A stretch of DNA of 64,000 bases from FW021-bin31 sp964478125 (GTDB taxonomy: Bacteria; Bacteroidota; Bacteroidia; Chitinophagales; Chitinophagaceae), in the NCBI GenBank assembly GCA_964478125.1, contig CAYZGR010000005.1:34403-98402 (forward strand), given 5' to 3'. Shown one piece after another: positions 16,087 through 25,210 of the stretch (the stretch's first letter is position 1; the number at the start of each line of letters is the position of its first letter). The position numbers were made by a program, and so were the translations under genes. The notes beneath the pieces were generated by a model. That model worked only from the letters and a program-made list of their open reading frames with translations. It did not search any database and had not been told where the DNA came from.

Positions 16087-17589
16087 TTATTTTACTTTGG
16101 GATAAACGATTTTGCTCCAAAACCGGGGTTGGTGGGTGCCTAAATCGTCCATAGCCGCATTACTCAACTTAATGATAAGGTTATAATTCTCCTTTTGTTG
16201 CGGGATAGAGGCGAGTACCTTCACGTATACATATTTATTATTGATGGGGTTGATCACCTTTACAATCGTACCCCGGGGCAAGTCATTGCAGAGGGCATAA
16301 TATTTTTTTGATCCGGGTTTTACATTACTTTTGAACCATCCGGCTGCTCCCTTTTTGGTACTGATGATCTTTTCGTTTTGTGTTTGTGCCAGGTAGAGCT
16401 CCTGGAACTCGCTTTTTTGCGCAAGCTCCAAAGTGGAAGAATCGGTCGCGTCAAGAGGACTTGAATCGGGAAGGGCTATCGGACTGTCCTTCTTTGTCGT
16501 TGATGGCGTCTTTTGAATGTGAGGCAATGAAGTCGTTTCATGTGCTGGGGGCATTGGCTCCGAAGAGGAGGTCTGGCCTTGAGTTTTAGGTTGGGGTTCT
16601 GCTTTGGACGCAGTCGTTTTCTCAGGGGATTTTTTTGAATCCGGACGTGATTTATGAGTTAATTTGTTCAGCATCTCCTCGAAAGGATTTTCTTTTTTTG
16701 CAGCGCTGATACCGGAAGGCTCCTGTGGAGCCTCCTCGGAAGAGGCGGTTTGCTCTTTCTGGCTTACGGGAGGGGCGGGTGAAGTGGTTTTTTGTATAGT
16801 TTCCACATTGTTATTATGTATTAACGGCTGAGAAAGGGGGCCGGGATGCTTTTCATTCTCCTGAGAGGACGACTTGTCCGGCGTCTCTTCCGTTTGTACG
16901 GTAGCCAGCAAAGGTTTGGATACCGGTTCGCTGCTTGTCCGTTTGTCTTCTATTTGGCTGACTCTTTGGCGTTCGGAGGCAATTACTTCTTTTAAGAAGC
17001 GATCTCCTCCCCGGCTGTGTGGGGCAACATCTGCTGCGGGCTTTGATGCCGCCGGTTGGGATGGCTCTTCGGGATTGGCGGCAATAGATTTGTTTTGCTG
17101 TCCGGGCGGTGTCGCAGGAAGGTTTCCGGCGTCAGGAAGTTTCTTTAACCATCCAATAATGAGATACTGGCCTACCTGAATGGTATTCCCATTTAAATCG
17201 TTCCATTCCCGTAATGAAGCGAGCGGCAGGTCTCCGTATATTTTACTTACTCTGAAGAGCGTCTCTCCTTTTAAAACCTTGTGATATAAAGGAGTGAGTC
17301 CTGAATGCGCATTGCTATTCTGAATAATATTGTTTTTGGAAAGCGGTATTTTAACAAGGGTATAGATTTTCAAGGGATGGGAATTATTGATGTTATTGAG
17401 CTTCTTCAGTCGCTCTTCCGAAACGCCGAATGTTTGGGAGAGGGATTGAAGGGTTTCTCCTTTTTCCACTACATGATAGAAATACATGCCGGAGGTTCCA
17501 GGTGCAACCACGATCGTATCTTTTGAAGTCTGTCCGAATGCGGTAACGGTTAACCACAGAAATGAAAAAAAAATGAATAGTGCTTTCAT
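16087..17589 (-). CDS. LysM protein with double-psi barrel-like C-terminus
   Basis: A 500-residue secreted protein. After a signal peptide (to about residue 20) come two LysM peptidoglycan-binding repeats, near 34-80 (VEKGETLQSLSQTFGV) and 103-147 (VLKGETLFRVSKIYG). A long low-complexity linker rich in Ser, Pro, Glu, Lys and Gln covers roughly 160-390. The last 90 residues (GWFKSNVKPGSKKYYALCND, then RGTIVKVINP and IIKLSNAAMDDLG) resemble the double-psi beta barrel of RlpA-like proteins. It is first in the minus-strand set with gldB. I infer a cell-wall-binding envelope protein; enzymatic activity is uncertain. Confidence 0.85.
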   Translation of the reverse strand: MKALFIFFSFLWLTVTAFGQTSKDTIVVAPGTSGMYFYHVVEKGETLQSLSQTFGVSEERLKKLNNINNSHPLKIYTLVKIPLSKNNIIQNSNAHSGLTPLYHKVLKGETLFRVSKIYGDLPLASLREWNDLNGNTIQVGQYLIIGWLKKLPDAGNLPATPPGQQNKSIAANPEEPSQPAASKPAADVAPHSRGGDRFLKEVIASERQRVSQIEDKRTSSEPVSKPLLATVQTEETPDKSSSQENEKHPGPLSQPLIHNNNVETIQKTTSPAPPVSQKEQTASSEEAPQEPSGISAAKKENPFEEMLNKLTHKSRPDSKKSPEKTTASKAEPQPKTQGQTSSSEPMPPAHETTSLPHIQKTPSTTKKDSPIALPDSSPLDATDSSTLELAQKSEFQELYLAQTQNEKIISTKKGAAGWFKSNVKPGSKKYYALCNDLPRGTIVKVINPINNKYVYVKVLASIPQQKENYNLIIKLSNAAMDDLGTHQPRFWSKIVYPKVK

Positions 17590-17698
17590 AACGCCTCAAT
17601 TGACCAGGCCGATTTTATATCCGGGAGCTTGTGATACAAGAATCCCGCCAATAACCTGCAATATTAGCAAATTATTGAAGGAAAAGTGCATAGGATAG

Positions 17699-18895
17699 CT
17701 AATTGTTTTCTGCCTTTTCTCTTTTTCTTCGTAGAATTTCTTTCTTTAGCAGGCGTTGTTCACGGCCCATTTGCCCGGAAATAGAACTGTTCTCCCGGGA
17801 GCGTCTGATAAGATAGGGCAATACATGCTTTACGGGCCCGTAAGGCAAATATTTGGAAACGCTGAATCCTGCGCGTGCAAGGTTAAAGGTAATGTTATCG
17901 CTCATGCCATAAAGCTGCGAAAAATGCACATGCGGATGGTCGTATGGAATTTGGTGATCATGCATAAATTGGGCTGCCCGCATACAGCTTTCTTCGTTAT
18001 GAGTTCCGATAAACAGAGCCAGTCCGTCAAGATGTTTCAGGCTCCATCTGACGGCCTTGTTGAATTCCCTGTCGGTGGCCGCCTTATCCGGCTGGATGGG
18101 AGAAGGATCGTTTTTTTCTTTGGCTCGCTTTCGTTCTTTTTCCATATAGGCGCCGCGAACCAGTTTCGCACCCGGCAGATATCCCTCTTCCCGGCTTTGT
18201 TGCCATTGCTGCATTAAGGCTTTGAAGCGACCCTGCCGGTAAAGCTGGAAGGTGTTATAAATGATTGCTTCTCTTTTATTGAACTGTTGCATCATTTGAC
18301 GGGCAAGCAGATCTATAGGTCCCTGAATCCAACTTTCTTCTGCATCAATTAACAGACCCGTATGGTGCTGGTATGCCGTTTGGCAAATTGTTTTTATCCG
18401 CTCATATACCTTTTGCCATTCTGCCTCTTCTTTTTTGGTCAGGGGAAGACCGCTATGATATTTTTCCAGCAATTGAAAACGGGCAAACCCCGTTATTTTT
18501 AGACTGATCATGGGAATATCTTCCTGGCTTCCGGCATAACGAATGGCTTTTTGAAACTCAGAGACTGCCAGATCATAATTTTTTTCTCCTTCTGACCGCT
18601 CCACCCCATAGTCCAGGGTACATTTTACCGCATAGGCATGCAGTCCTGCAGCAGTTGTGGCAGCCTCTTCAAGAGTCTCTCCCCCGCAGAACAACTCAAA
18701 GATGGTATTGCGGATCAACCCTTTTATGGGGAGATGTAATTTTAATGCAAGGGGTGCAAGAAAGGAGCCCGCCCGTACCAGAAAACCATAGCGCATTAGT
18801 GAATATAAACGGTATGACTTTCGCAGGGACCGATCTGATTTATAGGCGAAGGCGTGTTGTGTATTTTCAAAAGAAATGGACAAAGGCTTTCCCAT
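17699..18895 (-). CDS. Proline dehydrogenase family protein
   Basis: A 398-residue FAD enzyme that oxidises proline to pyrroline-5-carboxylate, passing electrons to the respiratory chain. Conserved pieces are LVRGAYMEKERKRA (about residues 245-258), a substrate-site region; FIGTHNEES near 315; and LPYGPVKHVLPYLIRR near 360, the C-terminal proline-binding helix with its arginine pair. It is a single-function enzyme without the PutA dehydrogenase half. It is monocistronic, diverging from alaX, and ends about 110 bases before the LysM gene start. Confidence 0.93.
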   Translation of the reverse strand: MGKPLSISFENTQHAFAYKSDRSLRKSYRLYSLMRYGFLVRAGSFLAPLALKLHLPIKGLIRNTIFELFCGGETLEEAATTAAGLHAYAVKCTLDYGVERSEGEKNYDLAVSEFQKAIRYAGSQEDIPMISLKITGFARFQLLEKYHSGLPLTKKEEAEWQKVYERIKTICQTAYQHHTGLLIDAEESWIQGPIDLLARQMMQQFNKREAIIYNTFQLYRQGRFKALMQQWQQSREEGYLPGAKLVRGAYMEKERKRAKEKNDPSPIQPDKAATDREFNKAVRWSLKHLDGLALFIGTHNEESCMRAAQFMHDHQIPYDHPHVHFSQLYGMSDNITFNLARAGFSVSKYLPYGPVKHVLPYLIRRSRENSSISGQMGREQRLLKKEILRRKREKAENN

Positions 18896-18934
18896 TCATT
18901 TGATAATTTTATAATAATTATAACATTTAACCGC

Positions 18935-18942
18935 CAAAATTA
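18935..18942 (-). promoter_or_regulatory. Promoter -7 element (TAATTTTG) for proline dehydrogenase
   Basis: On the minus strand the sequence reads TAATTTTG, a match to TAnnTTTG, about 40 bases upstream of the start. No clear -33 TTG was found at the expected spacing. Confidence 0.4.
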
Positions 18943-19038
18943 AGGGGATTTGAATTAATAGAATAAAACTAAATTTTATATTCGCCTTATGTGAGAGACA
19001 TGGGGTGAAGCACCGGGTTATTTCATGTGAACTTAATG

Positions 19039-19046
19039 TATCTTTG
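19039..19046 (+). promoter_or_regulatory. Promoter -7 element (TATCTTTG) for alaX
   Basis: An exact TAnnTTTG match 14 bases before the alaX ATG. The -33 region has only TTATTT and no TTG. Confidence 0.45.
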
Positions 19047-19060
19047 TACTGTTTTTATTT

Positions 19061-19798
19061 ATGACTGGTATGCAATTGCAATTTCTTTCTGACACCTTCC
19101 AATTTGAAACAGAAGCTACCGTCACGGGTAGCGGAGAAGATGACGATGGCTCGTACGTCGTCACAAATCAGACTGTCTTTTATCCCGGAGGAGGAGGACA
19201 GGAACCCGATAAAGGGCTGATAACCAATGGAGCTGGCACCCCTTTCCCTATTAAAAAAGGGAAGGTGAAGAATGGCGAACCCTGCCACTATATTGATATG
19301 CTCTTACCGGTAAACAGTGCGGTTAAAATAACTATTGACCGCGGTTACCGTTTGCAAAATGCCCGTTTGCATACGGCTGGACATCTGCTCTCCTCCGTTA
19401 TTTCTGAAAAGTTGCATTGGCCTTTACGACCGGTAAAAGGGTTTCATTATCAAAAAGGGGCTTACATGGAATTTGAGCCTGATGATGAAATTGACGAAAT
19501 ACCTGAAGAGACGTTGCACCGGGCTATGGAAGATGATATAAAGAATTGTCTTCCCGTATCGACTGCTTTTGTTGATGTTGAAGATTTGAATGCTCCTTCC
19601 GTATTTGTGCCCGAAGGTTTCGCCCCCTCTAAAAACCGGGGCCTTCGCCTGGTTACAATAAAAGGATATCGATCTATTCCCTGTGGGGGGACTCATCTTC
19701 ATCATACGGGAGAAATCGGTAGTTTTGCCATCAAGCAGATCCGACATAAAAAAGGGCGTGTTAGAATAAGTTACCGGGCCGGTGAGGAACGGGACTAA
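19061..19798 (+). CDS. Alanyl-tRNA editing protein AlaX
   Basis: A 245-residue stand-alone version of the alanyl-tRNA synthetase editing domain, which removes Ser or Gly wrongly attached to tRNA-Ala. The two zinc-binding motifs are complete: HTAGH at His104/His108 and CGGTH at about Cys208/His212. The upstream beta-barrel part (VFYPGGGGQEPDKG, residues 39-52) matches the usual TxFYPxGGGQ segment. Met4 could also serve as start. It is followed 38 bases later by the YpdA-like gene on the same strand. Confidence 0.92.
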   Translation: MTGMQLQFLSDTFQFETEATVTGSGEDDDGSYVVTNQTVFYPGGGGQEPDKGLITNGAGTPFPIKKGKVKNGEPCHYIDMLLPVNSAVKITIDRGYRLQNARLHTAGHLLSSVISEKLHWPLRPVKGFHYQKGAYMEFEPDDEIDEIPEETLHRAMEDDIKNCLPVSTAFVDVEDLNAPSVFVPEGFAPSKNRGLRLVTIKGYRSIPCGGTHLHHTGEIGSFAIKQIRHKKGRVRISYRAGEERD

Positions 19799-19836
19799 AC
19801 CTTATCAGGGAGGCACATGTTAAGAATTTTAAAACA

Positions 19837-20847
19837 ATGAATAAGAATAAAGAACCGGATATAATCATTATAGGAGGAGGACCCATTGGGCTTGCCTGTG
19901 CGCTGGCAGCAGAAGAAAAAGGCCTTTCCTACCTCATTTTGGAAAAGGGATGTTTGGTTAATTCTTTATATCATTACCCTGCAAACATGACTTTTTTTTC
20001 GACTTCTGAATTATTGGAGATCGGGAGCGTTCCGTTTGTTTCAATCAATCCCAAGCCTACCAGACCCGAGGCGTTGGAGTATTATCGCCGGGTAGCCGCT
20101 TCCCGGAAGCTCCATATCCATTTATTTGAAAAAGTAGAGCATATTATTAAGCAAGACGAGCCCGGTAAATATACAGTGGAAACTACTAGGGCCGTTTATC
20201 ATGCAAAATATGTAATTATCGCCACCGGCTTTTATGATATACCCAATAAGCTAAATATCTCCGGAGAAGAGCTCCACAAGGTAAAACATTATTATGATGA
20301 TCCCCATTACTATGCCATGCAAAAGGTGATCGTCGTGGGAGCCAATAATTCTTCGGTGGACGCCGCCTTACAAACTTGGCGCAAAGGAGCCGATGTAACG
20401 ATGGTCATTCGTGGCGACGGTATTGGCAAACGGGTAAAATATTGGAAAAAGCCGGATATAGAAAACCGTATAAAAGAAGGGTCAATAAAGGCGTATTACC
20501 ACTCTTATTTGACAGAAATACGGGAAGATGCTGTTGATATTCAAACCCCTGAAGGCCGGATAACCCTTCCCAATGATTATGTATTGGCCATGACCGGATA
20601 TCATCCGAATTTTTCTTTTTTGAAAAAAGCAGGCGTTCATATCGATGATAATGAACTGAGACATCCTTATTATGATCCGGAGACGATGGAAACCAACAGG
20701 AATAACCTGTTTCTTGCCGGGGTGGTATGTGGCGGGCTGGAGACACACATCTGGTTCATAGAGAACTCGCGCCAGCATGCAGACAAGATCCTTTCTTGTA
20801 TTGAAAAAAGAGAAAGAGCGGCATCTGAAGTGACGGCTGCAGGATAA
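19837..20847 (+). CDS. ypdA: YpdA-like FAD/NADPH disulfide reductase
   Basis: A 336-residue flavoprotein with two dinucleotide-binding motifs: IIIGGGPIGLA near residues 11-20 for FAD and VIVVGANNSSVDAAL near 163-177 for NADPH. The NMTFFSTSELLEIG segment near 49 is typical of YpdA, proposed or shown in Firmicutes to reduce bacillithiol disulfide. It lacks the CxxC of thioredoxin reductases. Some Bacteroidota carry bacillithiol synthesis genes, but none is in this window, so the thiol partner is inferred. Its 3' end is six bases from the convergent Sua5-type gene. Confidence 0.85.
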   Translation: MNKNKEPDIIIIGGGPIGLACALAAEEKGLSYLILEKGCLVNSLYHYPANMTFFSTSELLEIGSVPFVSINPKPTRPEALEYYRRVAASRKLHIHLFEKVEHIIKQDEPGKYTVETTRAVYHAKYVIIATGFYDIPNKLNISGEELHKVKHYYDDPHYYAMQKVIVVGANNSSVDAALQTWRKGADVTMVIRGDGIGKRVKYWKKPDIENRIKEGSIKAYYHSYLTEIREDAVDIQTPEGRITLPNDYVLAMTGYHPNFSFLKKAGVHIDDNELRHPYYDPETMETNRNNLFLAGVVCGGLETHIWFIENSRQHADKILSCIEKRERAASEVTAAG

Positions 20848-20853
20848 TAGAAA

Positions 20854-21468
20854 TCAGGCGATCAAAGCCAGATGTCCGGCCCCTTTACGCAATACCACGG
20901 GTTCGCCTTTGGTACAGTCTACCACCGTGGAAGGTACGGTGCCCCCTATACCGCCATTCACTACAATATCTACGAGATGTCCGAATTTTTCATGAATAAC
21001 TTCAGGATCAGAGATTTCTTCCACATGGCCTTCGGGAAGTGAGGTATTCATAATGGGATTGCCCAGTTCCCGTATGATACTCTGACAGATGACATTATCG
21101 GGCACACGAATGCCGATAGTATCTTTTTTGGTTTTCAACAGCTTGGGTACCCGTTTGCTGGCCGGCAGGATAAATGTAAAAGGTCCCGGCAGGGAGCGTT
21201 TTAACATCCTGAACAAGGGGGTGTCCACACTTTTGGTATAATAAGACAAATGGCTCAGGTCGTGGCATATAAAAGACAATTGGGCCTTTTCCGGGTTGAT
21301 CCCCTTGATTTGACATATTTTCTCAATCGCCTTAGGCTGCGTAATATCACAACCCATCCCATATACGGAATCGGTGGGATAAATAATAATTCCTCCCTTT
21401 TTCAGGCACTGAACTAGTTTTTTAAGATTACGAGAGGAGGGATTTTTGGGATGAAGGTCTAACAGCAT
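20854..21468 (-). CDS. L-threonylcarbamoyladenylate synthase, Sua5/YciO/YrdC family
   Basis: A 204-residue protein of the YrdC fold. These enzymes make threonylcarbamoyl-AMP from threonine, bicarbonate and ATP for the t6A37 modification of tRNAs that read ANN codons. The nucleotide-binding segment IIYPTDSVYGMGCDIT (about residues 27-42) and KAQLSFICHDLSHLSYY are conserved. There is no C-terminal Sua5 domain. As YciO-type paralogs share this length and fold, the enzyme may be YrdC (TsaC) or YciO; I cannot separate them. It converges on the ypdA-like gene. Confidence 0.87.
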   Translation of the reverse strand: MLLDLHPKNPSSRNLKKLVQCLKKGGIIIYPTDSVYGMGCDITQPKAIEKICQIKGINPEKAQLSFICHDLSHLSYYTKSVDTPLFRMLKRSLPGPFTFILPASKRVPKLLKTKKDTIGIRVPDNVICQSIIRELGNPIMNTSLPEGHVEEISDPEVIHEKFGHLVDIVVNGGIGGTVPSTVVDCTKGEPVVLRKGAGHLALIA

Positions 21469-21626
21469 GATAAATGAATAATTTATACTTAGTTTACAAC
21501 TCTAAAGTAATCTATTTTGTTTAAAAAATCAAAAAAATATTTAAAGGGATCAAAGGCCGTCCGTTAAGGCGGAAAATACCTTTTTATGCACTTCTTTTTG
21601 TATTTTCGTTAACATAATCAGGGCTC

Positions 21627-22349
21627 ATGAGCAAAAAAAGTACCGGGAAAAAAAGAAGAAAAAGATTCCGTTTTCTGAAACGTTTTATTCTTTATGTTTT
21701 TATCATTCAGTTGTTGTACATCATTGCTCTTAAATGGATCAATCCTCCTTTCACGCTGACTACTTTAGGGAGCAGAATCGCACTTATCGGTACCGATCGT
21801 TCTTTCCATCGGGAATGGGCGTCTTACGGCGATATTGCATTATATGCAAAGCTTGCCGTTATCGCAGGTGAGGATCAGAGATTCCCCTCGCATCATGGTT
21901 TTGACATGAAGTCTATTCGTAAGGCCTGGGAGCATAATCATGAAGGGGGACGGCGCAGGGGGGCAAGTACCATTAGTCAACAAACGGCAAAAAATGTTTT
22001 CCTCTGGCAGGGAGGAGGGTGGTTTCGTAAGGGACTGGAAGTCTATTTTACATTTATGATAGAACATATCTGGGGGAAAAAGCGTATTCTTGAGGTCTAT
22101 TTGAATGTAGCCCAGATGGGTAAAGGTATTTTTGGAGTGGAAGCGGCCTCAGAATATTATTTTCATGTTCAAGCCAAGAAGCTTTCCCGTGTGCAAGCCG
22201 CAATGCTGGCCGCTAGTTTGCCGAATCCCTTATATTATACCATCAAACCGCTGGCGGGTCGTACACGCTACCGGCAGCGATGGATCTTGTCGCAGATGAG
22301 GAATCTACGGGGTAACCCGGAATTGGAAAAGTTGTTGCATGAACCATAA
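21627..22349 (+). CDS. mtgA: Monofunctional peptidoglycan transglycosylase MtgA
   Basis: A 240-residue GT51 glycosyltransferase that polymerises lipid II into glycan strands on the outer face of the inner membrane. A basic N-terminus and one membrane anchor (about residues 19-38) precede the catalytic domain. Motif 1 is VIAGEDQRFPSHHGFD with catalytic Glu82; motif 2 is GASTISQQTAKNVFLW (about 113-128), and KKRILEVYLN follows. No transpeptidase domain is present, which separates it from class A PBPs. A rho-independent terminator follows immediately. Confidence 0.95.
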   Translation: MSKKSTGKKRRKRFRFLKRFILYVFIIQLLYIIALKWINPPFTLTTLGSRIALIGTDRSFHREWASYGDIALYAKLAVIAGEDQRFPSHHGFDMKSIRKAWEHNHEGGRRRGASTISQQTAKNVFLWQGGGWFRKGLEVYFTFMIEHIWGKKRILEVYLNVAQMGKGIFGVEAASEYYFHVQAKKLSRVQAAMLAASLPNPLYYTIKPLAGRTRYRQRWILSQMRNLRGNPELEKLLHEP

Positions 22350-22383
22350 AAAAGCACGCTCAATAGGATTGAAGCGTGCTTTT
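22348..22383. terminator. Bidirectional rho-independent terminator
   Basis: AAAGCACGCT plus CAAT pairs across an AGG loop with ATTG, one bulged A, then AGCGTGCTTT. Oligo-A on the left and oligo-T on the right let it stop mtgA on the plus strand and the lipoprotein gene on the minus strand. Confidence 0.85.
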
Positions 22384-22422
22384 AGCGGCTTTAATTATTC
22401 CTTTTGATATCCTGCAATAGGA

Positions 22423-22824
22423 TTAACGATTACAGTTTGCGGTCCATACCTTATTGTCTTTGGTGTAAGCGATGATCAGATTGTCTTCGTCAATCTTGAT
22501 TAAATGGGATTCATCAGAGCCTACATTAATAACCGTATGTTCTCCCTCCTTATTAAATTTTACCCCTGTTATATTCGGGATGCCGTCGGAGAATATAAAG
22601 TTGTAGTTTCCGCCTACTTTAACGACTTCTACAGTACCGTTCTCTTTGTCGATCTTTGTCTGATCATCAGCATTGTTGTCTACATAAGAGATATGTCCGC
22701 TATACTTCCCGACGAAGAAATCTTTGTCGGCAGGGTCCGTATCTTTACTACAGGAGGTAAAGATCAGAGTGGATACAATTGCAACGCCCAAGAGGGCAAT
22801 AATTGCTTTCAATGGATTTTTCAT
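22423..22824 (-). CDS. Small hypothetical lipoprotein
   Basis: A 133-residue protein with a signal peptide and lipobox Cys25 (IFTSCSKD), so probably a membrane-anchored lipoprotein. The mature part is short, acidic and beta-strand-rich, with IKIDEDNLIIAYTKDNKVW near the C-terminus. I do not recognise the family; small lipocalin-like proteins of Bacteroidota look similar. An upstream in-frame TTG at 22845 is less likely than the ATG at 22824. It shares the terminator with mtgA. Confidence 0.7.
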   Translation of the reverse strand: MKNPLKAIIALLGVAIVSTLIFTSCSKDTDPADKDFFVGKYSGHISYVDNNADDQTKIDKENGTVEVVKVGGNYNFIFSDGIPNITGVKFNKEGEHTVINVGSDESHLIKIDEDNLIIAYTKDNKVWTANCNR

Positions 22825-23024
22825 AAGATATAAGGTTTTGTTCAACTCGTGTAGAACAAACCATGTGCCAATCCATTATAAGCATCTGTAACCCGGTATC
22901 CCCTTTGAGCTCCCGGGGCTCTTGCAGCATACATTGGAGCAATTATTTATGCTTCGTCGCTTAAGATCTGAATTCCGGATCCGCGATGATTCCGAGGCGG
23001 AAAAGGTGGAATGGGAAACGGCTT
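22825..23024. other. Intergenic spacer with no supportable gene
   Basis: The 200 bases between the lipoprotein gene and the end of uppP contain only short frames without recognisable products or start signals. The promoter of the lipoprotein gene should be here, but no good TAnnTTTG match is visible on the minus strand. Confidence 0.4.
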
Positions 23025-23819
23025 CTACAACCATCCACTTTGCACCAAAACGATAATGATGACCCCTATGATGATCCGGTACACGCCAAACCATTTGAAA
23101 CCATGTTTTTGTAAGTAGGAAATGAAAGATTTGATCGCAATCATGGCGATCACAAAAGCCACTACATTGCCGATAAGCAGGATGGTGATATTCCGGCCGT
23201 TGGATAATATTTCCGGGCTATCCAGGAAGGCCTTGAGCAATTTGTAACCGGTAGCCGCGGCCATGGTTGGAACTGCAAGGAAGAAAGAAAATTCTGCAGC
23301 TACCTTTCGCGTCAGCTTCTGTTGCATTCCGCCAATAATGGTGGCTGCGCTCCGGCTGACCCCCGGAATCATGGCAATACATTGCCAGAAACCCACCCGT
23401 AATGCCTGGAAAATAGTCATGTCCTTTTCGTGAGAAACTTTAGGGCTTTGGAACCATTGATCTACAAAAAGAAGTACCACTCCTCCAACGGCTAACATGA
23501 TGCCTACGATTAAAGGGCTTTCCAGTAACAGGTCAATTTTGTCGGCAAACAGATAACCCAGGATCAGGGCGGGGATAACACCGATAATAATCTTTTTATA
23601 AAAATCCATGCGGCTGAAATCAAAGAATTTCCGCCAGTACAAAACGACTACGGCTAATATGGCACCCAACTGGATTACGATTTCAAACAACTTGGTAAAT
23701 TCCAGGGTATCAATACCCATCCAGGAGCTGACAACGATCATGTGGCCGGTGGAGGATACGGGTAAAAATTCGGTAAGTCCTTCAACAATGCCAAGAATAA
23801 TGGCCTGAATAATGCTCAT
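23025..23819 (-). CDS. uppP: Undecaprenyl-diphosphatase UppP/BacA
   Basis: UppP recycles the undecaprenyl carrier by removing a phosphate from undecaprenyl diphosphate and, when overproduced, gives bacitracin resistance. The 264-residue inner-membrane protein has several hydrophobic helices and both family motifs: EGLTEFLPVSSTGH (residues 13-26) and IPGVSRSAAT (about 153-162). It is the last of three co-directional genes ftsX-DUF3098-uppP, an arrangement I know from other Bacteroidota. The gap to the upstream gene is 34 bases. Confidence 0.96.
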   Translation of the reverse strand: MSIIQAIILGIVEGLTEFLPVSSTGHMIVVSSWMGIDTLEFTKLFEIVIQLGAILAVVVLYWRKFFDFSRMDFYKKIIIGVIPALILGYLFADKIDLLLESPLIVGIMLAVGGVVLLFVDQWFQSPKVSHEKDMTIFQALRVGFWQCIAMIPGVSRSAATIIGGMQQKLTRKVAAEFSFFLAVPTMAAATGYKLLKAFLDSPEILSNGRNITILLIGNVVAFVIAMIAIKSFISYLQKHGFKWFGVYRIIIGVIIIVLVQSGWL

Positions 23820-23853
23820 AGAGTAAAAAAATCGCTACAACTGGAATGAAAGA

Positions 23854-24153
23854 TTATTGGTCTGCCTGTTCTTTTTTAGGCTTTTTCATGATGGCATAGA
23901 TTTCAATCAAGAAACCGAGAATTATAACAATCGGAGCCAGGGTAATGCGTCTGAAGCTATAGACCTGATCCGCATGAAATTGGTTGGGATCGGAACTCCC
24001 ACCCCCGATCATCAGGAGATATCCGATAAAGACCACTGCCAGCCCGATGATCATAAAAACGAAATTCTCTCTCGTAAAAGGGAATAACCGCTCCTGCCTG
24101 TTTTTTGAGGAAGCATCGCTTTTTCGTGTTGATCTTACCGTTTTTGCAGACAT
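23854..24153 (-). CDS. DUF3098 family small membrane protein
   Basis: A 99-residue protein with two hydrophobic helices (about residues 31-49 and 70-88) joined by a short loop, and a C-terminal Lys/Glu tail. Placement between ftsX and uppP and the RENFVFMIIGLAVVFIGYLLM segment fit the DUF3098 family of Bacteroidota. No function is established. Conserved linkage to cell-division and envelope genes suggests an envelope role, which is inference only. Confidence 0.85.
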   Translation of the reverse strand: MSAKTVRSTRKSDASSKNRQERLFPFTRENFVFMIIGLAVVFIGYLLMIGGGSSDPNQFHADQVYSFRRITLAPIVIILGFLIEIYAIMKKPKKEQADQ

Positions 24154-24188
24154 AATGGCTTTTTATTTAAAAAATGTTTGATTCCTCC

Positions 24189-25061
24189 TTAGTACAATTC
24201 GTCTAATTTCATTTTCAGATATCGAACCACAGAACGATGGGTACTCAGCAAAGATATGCAAATGCCGAGGATTATCATACCGATAAACAATAAAATAGTC
24301 AATTGCATATCGGCGATTAACTTTAATTGCGGCAATTGCTGCCGTGCATAGTACATAACCGCTATCAGTCCCCCGATAGCGAGTAATGCGCTGATTGTTC
24401 CGTTGCCGATGCTGCGCAGGTCAAAAGGCTTTGCAATAAACCAGCGGGTAGCTCCCACCATTTGCATGGTTTTTATTAAAAAGCGGTTGCTGAACATGGC
24501 CAGCCGGATGGTATTATCTATTAATACGATGACCACCACACCCAGTAAAATGCTCACGGCCAGCACGATGGCGCCGATCTTTTCTACGTTTTTGTCTAAT
24601 TTCCCTACCAGTGTGCGCTGATAATATACCTCCTTAACAATATGATCTTTCATCAGCCTGTTTTCAATGACCTTAAGGCTGTCTTCATTTACATAATTGG
24701 CTTTGGCCTTTAAATTGATGCTGCTGTATAGAGGATTAAATTTTAATATGGAGATAAAATCTTCTCCAAAATCTTTTTTGAACTGTTCGGCTGCCTGATC
24801 TTTGCTGACATATTCTACCGATTTGGCATAGGTGCTTTGGCCAATAGAATCACGTAATGCCAGCGCTTCTTTTTTGGGGGTATTGTTATGAAGAATTACC
24901 TGAATCTCTATGTGTTCTCTGAAATAGGAGCTAAGCCGCTCGGCATGAATAATAACCATACCCAGAATACCGAGAAGAAACAGTACCAGCGCCACGCCTA
25001 TGATGGACATGAGGTAGGAGGGCTTTGATCTTTTAGAGGACATTCTGTTTCGACTGGACAT
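24189..25061 (-). CDS. ftsX: Cell division protein FtsX
   Basis: A 290-residue permease-like partner of the ATPase FtsE, which couples division to peptidoglycan hydrolase activation. It has one N-terminal membrane helix (about residues 16-36), a periplasmic domain and three C-terminal helices. LLGVVVIVLIDNTIRLAMFSNR and the following KTMQMVGATRWFI segment are diagnostic of FtsX. ftsE is not adjacent, as is usual in this phylum. It leads the ftsX-DUF3098-uppP operon. Confidence 0.93.
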   Translation of the reverse strand: MSSRNRMSSKRSKPSYLMSIIGVALVLFLLGILGMVIIHAERLSSYFREHIEIQVILHNNTPKKEALALRDSIGQSTYAKSVEYVSKDQAAEQFKKDFGEDFISILKFNPLYSSINLKAKANYVNEDSLKVIENRLMKDHIVKEVYYQRTLVGKLDKNVEKIGAIVLAVSILLGVVVIVLIDNTIRLAMFSNRFLIKTMQMVGATRWFIAKPFDLRSIGNGTISALLAIGGLIAVMYYARQQLPQLKLIADMQLTILLFIGMIILGICISLLSTHRSVVRYLKMKLDELY

Positions 25062-25210
25062 AGATGAATTTGAGTGCGAAAGTAAAAAAAATTAAGTTTT
25101 TTGATCCCATTTGTTCTTTTCAACGTTTTCTTGAATGTTTTATTTCTGAAAAAGCAGCTCTTTTCCACCTTTTTCTGAAAAAAGAGTTATTATTGTATCA
25201 AACAATAAGG

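Noticed and set aside
22748..22942. Short minus-strand frame in the gap beside uppP
   Set aside because: Begins with no supported start and overlaps the lipoprotein N-terminus out of frame.
25064..25210. Upstream extension of the 80-residue membrane protein to a 129-residue frame
   Set aside because: It begins three bases from the divergent ftsX start, would occupy the ftsX promoter region and adds no recognisable sequence; ATG at 25211 directly follows AATAAGG.
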